Part shown: positions 1 through 5,213 of the stretch, piece after piece
Position numbering within the stretch: the stretch's first letter is position 1
Layout: each line of letters starts with the position of its first letter
From: an uncultured Clostridia bacterium
GTDB taxonomy: Bacteria > Bacillota > Clostridia > Oscillospirales > Acutalibacteraceae
Direction: 5' to 3'
Length of the DNA: 5,496 nucleotides
NCBI GenBank assembly: GCA_937895645.1
Contig: CALBKQ010000042.1
Coordinates: 1 to 5,496 of the forward strand
The notes under the pieces: generated by a model
What the model was told of the DNA's origin: nothing
Database searches by the model: none
What the model saw: only the letters and a program-made list of their open reading frames with translations
Program-made: the position numbers and the translations under genes

Positions 1-2
1 TT

Positions 3-1142
3 ACACTTACATTTTTGGCTCTTTCTTGTGTTTTATCAGGCTGTTCACCCGATAAGCCTGATACGCAATCCGATTATTCAAATCAAGATGAGTTAAAGAA
101 AGTTGAGCAGGTAGGAGAAGTTCCGGAGAATCTACGTAATGTAGTAAAGAAAAATATCTTTCATAATGCTACACCATTTGATGGGAGGGTACTCAAAACA
201 GAAATCTCTTCTTCAGATGAGGAAAATCATTCAGTTGTTCATAATATTCAAATGCTAGATTTGTTTGGCAATAAACTATCCGCCTATTCGTGCAAGTCAG
301 ATGATGCATACCATATTAGAACTCTTACGGCAACAAATGATGGGGGCTTCCTGTTCGTTGTAGGTTTTGAGGATTATGCGTATGACCAAAATGTATGGGC
401 AAGTGAAAAAGACTTTGCTTCCCGAGTGATTAAATGTGATGCTTCTGGTGAAGTGCAATTTGATACGGATTTTGAGAGTGTTGAGGGTGAAGCACTTAGT
501 TATTGTTTTGAAGTAGATAATAAATACTATTTGTTCGGAACAAGAGAGACCCCTGAAACTAAAACACAGGGTGTTTACTCTCCGACGGATATTTATATGA
601 CGATTTTAGATTCAAGGGGAAGGGTTATAAAAACCGCAACCATTGGTGGTTCGGATTATGATGACTTAGATTCAGTGAAAATACAAGACGACAAATTTGT
701 TTTGTCTGTTAGTTCACAATCAAACGATGGAGATTTTTCAAAACAAAACGCTGATGGATATTCTGTTGATTATATTATTACCATAAACCGTAAACTTGAA
801 ATAACTCAAAAAGAACGGGGTATTGATAATCTTGATTTATATGAGAAAATTGGAGAAAGAAACGGTGAAGCTATATACGATAACGATGCATTGCTAAAAG
901 ATTATGATGCAGGAACTCCAACTGCATATATTGAATATGAAGATTTTTACTTGATTGTATCTGAGAATATGACAGGCGAATATGAAAAAACACCGGAATT
1001 CATAAGTTCCATTTGGTATTACACAGAAACTGTTTATTCCGGATATGATTATGACGGAGAACTACTTTTCAGAGCATCGGTGGATTCCACACCTGATTAC
1101 GATGCTAGATTAAATGTGTTGCAGAATTATACCAATAAATAA
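3..1142 (+). CDS. Secreted lipoprotein with beta-propeller-like repeats (5' partial)
   Basis: The frame is open from base 3, so the true start lies left of the window. The first visible residues, TLTFLALSCVLSGCS, form the hydrophobic core of a signal peptide ending in a lipobox (LSGC, Cys codon at bases 42-44). The protein should therefore be lipidated and anchored outside the cytoplasmic membrane. A TTG at base 15 could be read as a start, but it falls inside the signal peptide. After a charged linker, the body has repeated blade-like stretches: a TNDGGFLFVVG segment, then strands ending DASGEVQ and DSRGRVIKTATIGGSDYDD. These resemble the 'SDGGYIVAG ... D..G...W...GGS..D' repeats of extracellular propeller-type proteins; this is motif resemblance, not a search result. 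The C-terminal half is acidic and rich in Asp and Tyr. The stop codon overlaps the A-tract of the following terminator. Ligand and role are unknown. Confidence 0.8.
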   Translation, partial: TLTFLALSCVLSGCSPDKPDTQSDYSNQDELKKVEQVGEVPENLRNVVKKNIFHNATPFDGRVLKTEISSSDEENHSVVHNIQMLDLFGNKLSAYSCKSDDAYHIRTLTATNDGGFLFVVGFEDYAYDQNVWASEKDFASRVIKCDASGEVQFDTDFESVEGEALSYCFEVDNKYYLFGTRETPETKTQGVYSPTDIYMTILDSRGRVIKTATIGGSDYDDLDSVKIQDDKFVLSVSSQSNDGDFSKQNADGYSVDYIITINRKLEITQKERGIDNLDLYEKIGERNGEAIYDNDALLKDYDAGTPTAYIEYEDFYLIVSENMTGEYEKTPEFISSIWYYTETVYSGYDYDGELLFRASVDSTPDYDARLNVLQNYTNK

Positions 1143-1173
1143 AAAATCTCGTTCGCAAGAACGAGGTTTTTTT
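1141..1173. terminator. Bidirectional rho-independent terminator, copy 1
   Basis: The stem AATCTCGTTC / GAACGAGGTT has a GCAA tetraloop at 1155-1158, with an A-tract on one side and seven T on the other. On the plus strand it ends the lipoprotein gene, whose stop overlaps it, and has a GNRA loop. On the minus strand it would end the convergent 194-residue gene. The one imperfect pair is a G-T wobble (1147/1166). A near-identical terminator lies at 2260-2291. Confidence 0.9.
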
Positions 1174-1214
1174 GGAGCTGGTGACGGGAATCGAACCTGC
1201 AACCTATGGTTGTA
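1173..1214 (-). pseudogene. tRNA gene 3'-half fragment, copy 1
   Basis: Read on the minus strand, this ends in a 3' acceptor strand CACCAGC, discriminator T and encoded CCA. Before these come a T-arm with loop TTCGATT and stem halves GCAGG / CCCGT, a short variable region AGGTT, and the 3' half of an anticodon stem and loop. The D-arm, 5' acceptor strand (GCTGGTG expected) and anticodon 5' side are absent here and elsewhere in the window. The T-stem has an A-C mismatch at tRNA positions 51/63, where a working gene would more likely have CCTGT. It is a fragment, not a tRNA. Amino-acid identity cannot be fixed because the anticodon loop is interrupted. Confidence 0.8.
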
Positions 1215-1260
1215 GTTAAGGGTAACTATTTTAGGTTAAACACTTGTTGAGAGCACAGTT

Positions 1261-1845
1261 TTAATAATATCCATATCCCATAGATGACCAAAACTCTGCA
1301 TCTTTTAGTGCAGTTAAAATTGCGATAGTAAAAACTATAATTATATATGTAACGATTCTGAGCCATTGATAATCTTTGCCTTTGAATTGATAAGCTAATT
1401 GACCTGCTCTACTGGGGTAATAAACTCTGTTCAAAAAGTCAAAAGCATTATCCTTGGCTGATTTTTCAATATTGCCTTTAGTGAGTTTCTTTAGTGCAAA
1501 GGTGATTATGGTTTTGAAATACACATCGCGTCTTGTTTTTACCTTGAAGTTGTTTTTATCTGTTCGCTTTTTTTCAAAAAGAACCATTCTGAATATTTTT
1601 AGTTTGTATTGTTTTTTTGCTTCACTTTTGCTTATGCTGTTTGGGAATATAGACAATTCACACACATAGAATTTTGTTTTTTCCACTAAAGGCTTTTTCT
1701 CATTTGAAAACTTATATTCAACAGTATATCCCGCATTTTCAAGTTTTTCCTTAATAGGTGTTATATATGCTAATGCTTGGCGTTGGCTTTCCTCTTCAAT
1801 TTTCTTTAATTCATCAGAATCTATGCCTTTTTTTATAAGAATCAT
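1261..1845 (-). CDS. Small tail-anchored membrane protein of unknown function (cargo 1)
   Basis: A 194-residue protein that I do not recognise. The ATG at 1845-1843 follows a GAGGTG ribosome binding site four bases upstream, which decides the start. The first 30 residues are charged and helical (DELKKIEEESQRQ). The middle is basic and strand-rich, with many Lys and Arg between residues 60 and 130. One hydrophobic helix at about residues 162-180 (LRIVTYIIIVFTIAILTAL) is followed by a 14-residue tail ending MGYGYY. That predicts a cytoplasmic domain held to the membrane by its C terminus. There is no signal peptide and no catalytic motif I can name. It has its own promoter (1893-1921) and is convergent with the lipoprotein gene across terminator 1. 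It sits between a tRNA 3' fragment and a recombinase stub, so it is probably cargo from a mobile element. Confidence 0.75.
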   Translation of the reverse strand: MILIKKGIDSDELKKIEEESQRQALAYITPIKEKLENAGYTVEYKFSNEKKPLVEKTKFYVCELSIFPNSISKSEAKKQYKLKIFRMVLFEKKRTDKNNFKVKTRRDVYFKTIITFALKKLTKGNIEKSAKDNAFDFLNRVYYPSRAGQLAYQFKGKDYQWLRIVTYIIIVFTIAILTALKDAEFWSSMGYGYY

Positions 1846-1892
1846 TTTTCACCTCGTAAAATAATACATATACATCCGATTGATATATTTCA

Positions 1893-1921
1893 ATTTTACT
1901 ACTGACATAAGATAATTGCAA
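1893..1921 (-). promoter_or_regulatory. Promoter of the 194-residue gene
   Basis: On the minus strand, TTGCAA (1921-1916) and TAAAAT (1898-1893) are 17 bases apart, a good sigma-A spacing, about 48 bases upstream of the ATG. A weaker alternative beginning TTGAAA lies a little further downstream. Confidence 0.5.
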
Positions 1922-1939
1922 TAGGGAAGTTTGACGTGT

Positions 1940-2079
1940 TTACGTTTGTATACTCATCAACCCTACGAATTTGTAGTATATATGCACGCATTGGTATTTT
2001 TCACCATCTATGATTTCCTTTTCTGTTACCACAATTTTCTCAATGAGCTCGTTTAGGATTCTTGCATTGAGTTCTTGTA
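1940..2079 (-). pseudogene. 3'-end remnant of a second serine recombinase gene
   Basis: Bases 1949-2079 align without gaps to 3067-3197, the 3' end of the intact recombinase, with 12 differences in 131 bases (about 91% identity). The frame is kept and encodes QELNARILNELIEKIVV and onward to FVGLMSI. Only two differences change an amino acid (S to T and N to D); the rest are silent, so the parent gene was under selection before it was cut. The normal stop is changed to CAA and the frame ends three codons later at TAA (1942-1940). At the 5' side, homology stops abruptly at 2079 where the hairpin array begins, and an in-frame stop follows at 2089-2087. The fragment has no start and no catalytic domain. 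Confidence 0.9.
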
Positions 2080-2087
2080 AGAAAAAT

Positions 2088-2256
2088 CACACCGAAGGTG
2101 TGTATATCATCAATTTTGCAGAAATTGCATATCACCAAAGAAACGCTTTGTATATCATCATTGCGAAAGTATTATACAGACTGCGTCTGATGATATACGC
2201 CTTTGGCGATGATATACACACTAAAGTGTGATGATATACCATCGCTTTCGCAATGG
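2088..2256. repeat. Array of eight hairpins with complementary linkers
   Basis: Small stem-loops: 2088-2102 (CACACC/GGTGTG), 2111-2127 (CAATTT/AAATTG), 2136-2150 (CAAAG/CTTTG), a weak one at 2160-2173 (loop GAAA), 2177-2189 (CAGAC/GTCTG), 2198-2208 (CGCC/GGCG), 2217-2230 (CACACT/AGTGTG), and 2239-2256 (CCAT.GC/GC.ATGG). The left-half linkers read GTATATCATC (2102-2111 and 2150-2159) or GCATATCACC (2127-2136). The right-half linkers are all GATGATATAC (2189-2198, 2208-2217, 2230-2239), the exact reverse complement. The array can therefore fold as one long nested palindrome with side hairpins. No gene fits: the short ORFs across it are by-products of the repeats. It may be a mobile palindromic element, a structured RNA or a protein-binding site. 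Confidence 0.85.
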
Positions 2257-2259
2257 ATA

Positions 2260-2291
2260 AAAAAATCTCGTTCCGAAGAACGAGATTTTTT
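2260..2291. terminator. Bidirectional rho-independent terminator, copy 2
   Basis: A perfect 14-bp stem AAAAAATCTCGTTC / GAACGAGATTTTTT. The loop reads CGAA on plus and TTCG on minus, so the minus transcript has a C(UUCG)G tetraloop, an especially stable form. This suits it to ending the leftward transcript of the 216-residue gene and the recombinase operon. The loop differs from copy 1 (GCAA) while the arms are nearly the same. Confidence 0.9.
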
Positions 2292-2332
2292 GGAGCTGGT
2301 GACGGGAATCGAACCTGCAACCTATGGTTGTA
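2291..2332 (-). pseudogene. tRNA gene 3'-half fragment, copy 2
   Basis: Identical over 42 bases to 1173-1214, including the A-C mismatch in the T-stem. The shared defect suggests both came from one already altered copy, unless this tRNA family naturally carries the mismatch. It would lie in the 3' untranslated region of the leftward transcript, just before terminator 2. Confidence 0.8.
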
Positions 2333-2347
2333 TTTAAGGGCAACTTT

Positions 2348-2998
2348 TTATGATTGAAATATTGTTTTATAATATTGATTCAATTCTTCAGGAATATGTA
2401 GAGAATTGTATTCGCCTGTACAAACTCGTTTATCTTCGATAAGCTTATCAAATTCAATAAGATTTTCATACGAAGTGTAATAAGATTCAAATAGACACAA
2501 AACTATTGTTTCGCCATCTTTAGTTTTTATTTTATATTCCGGTGAAACACCACGTCCTTTAATGCCTGTTGAATTATTATAATATAATTGAATAGTATCA
2601 AAATCTTGGTAACTATAAGAAACTGTTTTTTCTGTAAAAAGTGTATTGTATGATATATCTTGCTTTGTAACAACCCAAGCCTGAGTAGTGAAGTAGCTAA
2701 CCAACAAAAATATAGCTGTTCCAATACATGAAAAAATTGTCCAATACTTTTTGGGTTTCATTTTTCTTTCTTTGGAAAAATAGTTTGAAATACCTATGAT
2801 GAGAAAACCGCAGAAGAAAATGATACTATAGTAGTTAGAGTTATATGCTAAAAGAACATCATCATATCTTTTGGTGAAATAAAAAACCATCACATATTTA
2901 TATATGAAGAAAAATGCGATTGAACCTAAGATGGTCAACATTAAGGCAATTTCAAATCTGTTTTTGTCTTTTCTGTTTTTAGTTTTTTGTTTTTTCAT
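2348..2998 (-). CDS. Three-helix membrane protein of unknown function (cargo 2)
   Basis: A 216-residue protein. The ATG at 2998-2996 follows AGGGTG about five bases upstream. The first 15 residues are strongly basic. Hydrophobic helices follow at about 16-41, 57-72 and 85-103, and then a soluble C-terminal domain of about 110 residues. That domain alternates strands (DISYNTLFTEKTVSYSYQDF, then YKIKTKDGETIVL) and ends in a helix. The pattern is reminiscent of the small PH-like domains found after membrane helices in Firmicutes proteins, but this is only resemblance. By the positive-inside rule the N terminus is cytoplasmic. It has its own promoter (3016-3044) and can also be reached by read-through from the recombinase, 65 bases upstream. 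It shows no similarity I can see to the 194-residue cargo protein, though it occupies the same slot in the module. Confidence 0.75.
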   Translation of the reverse strand: MKKQKTKNRKDKNRFEIALMLTILGSIAFFFIYKYVMVFYFTKRYDDVLLAYNSNYYSIIFFCGFLIIGISNYFSKERKMKPKKYWTIFSCIGTAIFLLVSYFTTQAWVVTKQDISYNTLFTEKTVSYSYQDFDTIQLYYNNSTGIKGRGVSPEYKIKTKDGETIVLCLFESYYTSYENLIEFDKLIEDKRVCTGEYNSLHIPEELNQYYKTIFQS

Positions 2999-3015
2999 AC
3001 AATCACCCTGTAAAA

Positions 3016-3044
3016 ATTATATCAATCTTTATGTACTAAATCAA
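3016..3044 (-). promoter_or_regulatory. Promoter of the 216-residue gene
   Basis: On the minus strand, TTGATT (3044-3039) and TATAAT (3021-3016) are separated by 17 bases, with a TG extension just before the -10 box. It lies in the 65-base gap between the recombinase stop and the start of the membrane protein gene, so cargo 2 can be expressed on its own. The -35 box overlaps the AAGGGCAAC repeat (3043-3051). Confidence 0.65.
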
Positions 3045-3061
3045 GGGCAACATTTTCAGGT
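3043..3061. repeat. Third copy of the AAGGGCAAC motif at the recombinase 3' end
   Basis: AAGGGCAACATTTTCAGGT here resembles AAGGGTAACTATTTTAGGT at 1218-1236 and AAGGGCAACT at 2336-2345. It lies two bases beyond the recombinase stop codon. Cargo 2 is thus flanked by direct copies of AAGGGCAAC, possibly an element boundary or crossover region. Confidence 0.5.
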
Positions 3062-3063
3062 GG

Positions 3064-4674
3064 TTATATACTCATCAACCCAACAAACTTGTAGTATATA
3101 TGCACGCATTGGTATTTTTCGCCGTTTATGATTTCTTTTTCTGATACCACGATTTTCTCAATAAGCTCGTTCAGGATTCTTGCATTAAGTTCTTGTATGT
3201 CACTGTATTTCTCTATAAGCTGTGTGAAGAATTGTATGTTTTCCTTGTTGGCTTCTATTTCGGTCAGCAGGCTTTCTATTTCTTCTTTTCTGCTAGTCAG
3301 TTGAGATTGTTCTTCGTCATATACCGTGCTCAGAGAAAGGTATCTGTCTTCGGGGATTTTCTCAAGTGCTCGGTCTTCATAAAGCTTTTGCGAAATCTTA
3401 TCAATTTGATTTTTTCGGTTGGTTATTCGTTTTAGTTCACCTTGTAATTTCTTAACATCCTGCTGAATGTTTTCTTCCATTTTGGATTCAAGTAGTGCAA
3501 GGTATCTGCTTTTTTGAGTTGTAACGAATTCAGCCTTTTTCCTTATGTCATTTAATACTATGTTGTAAAGGGTTTTGTAGCCTATGGCGTGAGAGGTGCA
3601 TCTGTCCTTGCCGTAGTTTTTATAAACCCAACAGGAGAAGCCTGTGAACTTACCTTTTCTGGCATCGTATGATACATTCAATGCCGAACCGCAACCCTCG
3701 CATTTTACCAAACCTGCAAACATATGAGTTTCGCCATGCTTGGTTTCTCGTCTTCGGTTCTTCATAATATCGTGAGCCAAATCCCAGGTTTCTTTGGTAA
3801 TAATCGGTTCATGAGTATTCTCAACAACTATCCATTCACTTTCATCGGTGTGAATAGTTTTCTTTTTCTGACTGCCTTTTCGTTTGGTTCTGCCGAATAC
3901 TGTCTGACCGAGATATATGGGGTTATTCAGTATAGCTCTTATGGAAGTAGCATGCCAATCAAAATCTTGGCGCCAATAATCTGACTTGTAGTAGTCAGGG
4001 TTGTTTCTGTTAAAGTATGCCTGCGGATTTATAACCTTTTCTTCACGAAGGATTTTTGTCATTCTCACATAGCCGATACCATCACAGAACATTTTGAATA
4101 TGTACCTTACTGTTTCGGCTGCTTCTTCATCAATAATCAGGTGGTGTCTGTTTTCAGGGTCTTTTATGTAACCGAACGGGGGACGGCTGCCAATATATTT
4201 ACCTTCCTTTGCGAGTGCTCTGTGAGCTTGTTTTGTTTTTCGTGAACACTCTTTTGCATATTGGGAGTTTATGACATTTGTGAGTGGCATAAGAATACCA
4301 TTACTGCCGTTGAGTGTGTCAATGTTTTCGCTTATGGATATGAATCGTATATTCCAATCCTCGAAATCATTTTCAATATACATTCCCATTTGAGCATACT
4401 CTCTGCCGAATCTTGAAAGGTCTTTGACTATAACCAAGTTTGCTCTGTGAGCTTCAAGGTCTTTAATCATTCTTGTGAATTCAGGTCGGTTAAAGTTTGT
4501 GCCTGTGCAACCATCATCAACATAAATGTCATATATGGGAAAGTTGTTTTCGTGGCAATATTGTGTGAGCAAGGCTCGTTGAGTTTGTATGCTTCCGCTT
4601 TCTCCCAAATTGGAGTCATCGGAAGACAGTCTGCAATACAATGCAGCTCTGTAGGTATGTTCTCTTTCAATCAT
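3064..4674 (-). CDS. Large serine recombinase (resolvase/invertase family)
   Basis: A 536-residue site-specific DNA recombinase that would cut and rejoin attachment sites through a serine-DNA link. The start is the ATG at 4674-4672, nine bases after AAAGGAG; a GTG seven codons earlier overlaps that site and is unlikely. Domains: a resolvase catalytic domain at about 1-150 with YCRLSSDD (catalytic Ser17, Arg15), VDDGCTGTNFNRPEF (52-66) and KDLSRFGR (84-91, Arg88 and Arg91); a recombinase domain at about 160-300 (SRPPFGY, NNPIYLGQTVFGRTKRK); a zinc ribbon with Cys325, Cys328, Cys348 and Cys359; a long coiled coil at about 385-490; and a C-terminal block LNELIEKIVVSEKE...IYYKFVG typical of Firmicutes recombinases of the DUF4368 type. 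All catalytic and zinc residues I can check are present, so it looks functional. It is preceded by the 75-residue ORF, 33 bases away. Its 3' end is duplicated at 1940-2079. Confidence 0.95.
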   Translation of the reverse strand: MIEREHTYRAALYCRLSSDDSNLGESGSIQTQRALLTQYCHENNFPIYDIYVDDGCTGTNFNRPEFTRMIKDLEAHRANLVIVKDLSRFGREYAQMGMYIENDFEDWNIRFISISENIDTLNGSNGILMPLTNVINSQYAKECSRKTKQAHRALAKEGKYIGSRPPFGYIKDPENRHHLIIDEEAAETVRYIFKMFCDGIGYVRMTKILREEKVINPQAYFNRNNPDYYKSDYWRQDFDWHATSIRAILNNPIYLGQTVFGRTKRKGSQKKKTIHTDESEWIVVENTHEPIITKETWDLAHDIMKNRRRETKHGETHMFAGLVKCEGCGSALNVSYDARKGKFTGFSCWVYKNYGKDRCTSHAIGYKTLYNIVLNDIRKKAEFVTTQKSRYLALLESKMEENIQQDVKKLQGELKRITNRKNQIDKISQKLYEDRALEKIPEDRYLSLSTVYDEEQSQLTSRKEEIESLLTEIEANKENIQFFTQLIEKYSDIQELNARILNELIEKIVVSEKEIINGEKYQCVHIYYKFVGLMSI

Positions 4675-4707
4675 ATTTTTCGCTCCTTTCGACACAACAC
4701 AATACCA

Positions 4708-4935
4708 TCAATTTTTTCCTTTATCTATATCCAAACCTGATAAACTTTCATCCGATTTTTTACGGATAACTGACGAATCCAAATCATTTATTAAGAGATT
4801 AGCAACCTTGTCCGTAAACAAGCCTTTGTTACTGAAGTGGCTTATGACACAATAGTTGATTCCTTTTTCACTATAACCGTATGACTGAATGAAATTTCGC
4901 TTCAGTGGTATTACAATTCTTTTTGGTGCATCCAT
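4708..4935 (-). CDS. Small ORF cotranscribed with the recombinase (unknown)
   Basis: A 75-residue protein starting MDAPKRIVIPLKRNF. The ATG at 4935-4933 has an excellent AAAGGAGA ribosome binding site seven bases upstream; a longer reading from 4986 would have to read through the leader hairpins and is rejected. The N-terminal half is basic with strand character (KRIVIPLKRNFIQSYGYSEKG). The middle (FTDKVANLLINDL) is likely helical and the tail is hydrophilic (KKSDESLSGLDIDKGKN). There is no membrane segment. I do not recognise the family. Its place directly before the recombinase, behind the same promoter, suggests a partner or regulator, such as a directionality factor, but that is inference from position only. 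Confidence 0.7.
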   Translation of the reverse strand: MDAPKRIVIPLKRNFIQSYGYSEKGINYCVISHFSNKGLFTDKVANLLINDLDSSVIRKKSDESLSGLDIDKGKN

Positions 4936-4960
4936 ATGTGTTCTCCTTTCAAAGTGGGTT

Positions 4961-5029
4961 CGGGCTTCTGCCCGTATCTTATGCAACCGGACATCCGGTT
5001 GCTCTGCTTGCCCCTGATAAAGCAGGGCA
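4961..5029 (-). promoter_or_regulatory. Three consecutive hairpins before the 75-residue ORF
   Basis: In the 5' leader of the recombinase operon: CGGGC/GCCCG with a four-base loop (4961-4974); a nine-bp stem GCAACCGGA/TCCGGTTGC with a two-base gap (4983-5002); and TGCCCCTG/CAGGGCA with one bulge (5009-5029). The nearest lies about 13 bases upstream of the ribosome binding site. None has a T-run after it, so they look like leader structure or protein sites, not terminators. Confidence 0.6.
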
Positions 5030-5051
5030 GTAAGAGTTGAAATTTTCGGAT

Positions 5052-5116
5052 AAAAAATCAGGCATTAGTTACCATAAACACCTACGGAGTTGTAGATATT
5101 TGTAGTACCTAATGCC
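5052..5116 (-). terminator. Terminator-like stem-loop in the recombinase leader (possible attenuator)
   Basis: On the minus strand, GGCATTAGGTAC (5116-5105) can pair with GTAACTAATGCC (5072-5061) with a single mismatch. The loop contains a small CTAC/GTAG hairpin. The stem is followed by TGA and six T (5057-5052). It lies roughly 90-155 bases after the predicted start of transcription and about 115 bases before the first gene, so it would cut the transcript short unless overridden. I see no convincing leader peptide with a ribosome site, and no known riboswitch core. Confidence 0.55.
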
Positions 5117-5189
5117 CGGCAATTCAAATTAAGCGCTTTTAAAATTCAGCTCGGTGCGTTAGCATAGTATTCAGTTTAACATCAACAAA

Positions 5190-5203
5190 AGAACATTTGT
5201 TCT
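5190..5203. promoter_or_regulatory. LexA (DinR) SOS box
   Basis: AGAACATTTGTTCT is a dyad with GAAC and GTTC separated by four bases, matching the core of the Gram-positive LexA site. It begins about four bases after the predicted transcription start of the leftward promoter, where bound LexA would block initiation or escape. Only one site is seen. Confidence 0.7.
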
Positions 5204-5213
5204 CTGTGCTTTG

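Larger units (their letters stand above)
1139..1236. repeat. Direct repeat copy 1 (terminator + tRNA 3' half + AAGGGTAAC)
   Basis: This stretch recurs at 2257-2354. Bases 1173-1227 and 2291-2345 differ at only 2 of 55 positions (1215 and 1223). The terminator arms are also the same apart from the loop, one stem base and the length of the A and T runs. Similarity fades after about 1236. Arrangement and position suggest an attachment-site-like repeat bordering a 1118-base unit. Confidence 0.85.
2257..2354. repeat. Direct repeat copy 2 (terminator + tRNA 3' half + AAGGGCAAC)
   Basis: Partner of 1139-1236. The strongest part is 2291-2345, with 53 of 55 bases matching at an offset of exactly 1118. 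After AAGGGCAACT (2336-2345) the sequence runs straight into the stop codon of the 216-residue gene. Confidence 0.85.

Noticed and set aside
1173..1214. Complete tRNA gene
   Set aside because: Only the 3' half is present; no D-arm or 5' acceptor strand follows on the minus strand, and the T-stem has a mismatch.
1454..1669. Plus-strand 71-residue ORF opposite the 194-residue gene
   Set aside because: No ribosome site; hydrophobic composition is what the reverse of a Lys-rich coding strand gives.
2102..2239. CRISPR-like array (repeated GATGATATAC units)
   Set aside because: Repeats are only 10 bases, spacers are self-complementary hairpins of 9-17 bases, the repeat orientation flips in the middle, and no cas gene is near.
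2010..2320. Two short ORFs across the hairpin array (one on each strand, 73 and 62 residues)
   Set aside because: They are composed of translated hairpins, linkers, the recombinase stub and the terminator, have no convincing ribosome site, and follow from the palindromic sequence.
4675..4695. GTG start seven codons upstream for the recombinase
   Set aside because: It overlaps the AAAGGAG ribosome binding site that serves the ATG at 4674.
3193..4740. Plus-strand and other minus-strand ORFs of 60-97 residues within the recombinase gene
   Set aside because: They are shadow frames of the recombinase, which has clear domain structure and catalytic residues.
4936..4986. Longer N terminus for the 75-residue ORF
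   Set aside because: It would read through leader hairpins and the ribosome binding site, and has no ribosome site of its own.
5061..5116. T-box or known riboswitch in the recombinase leader
   Set aside because: No T-box consensus or recognisable aptamer core is present; only the terminator-like stem can be supported.
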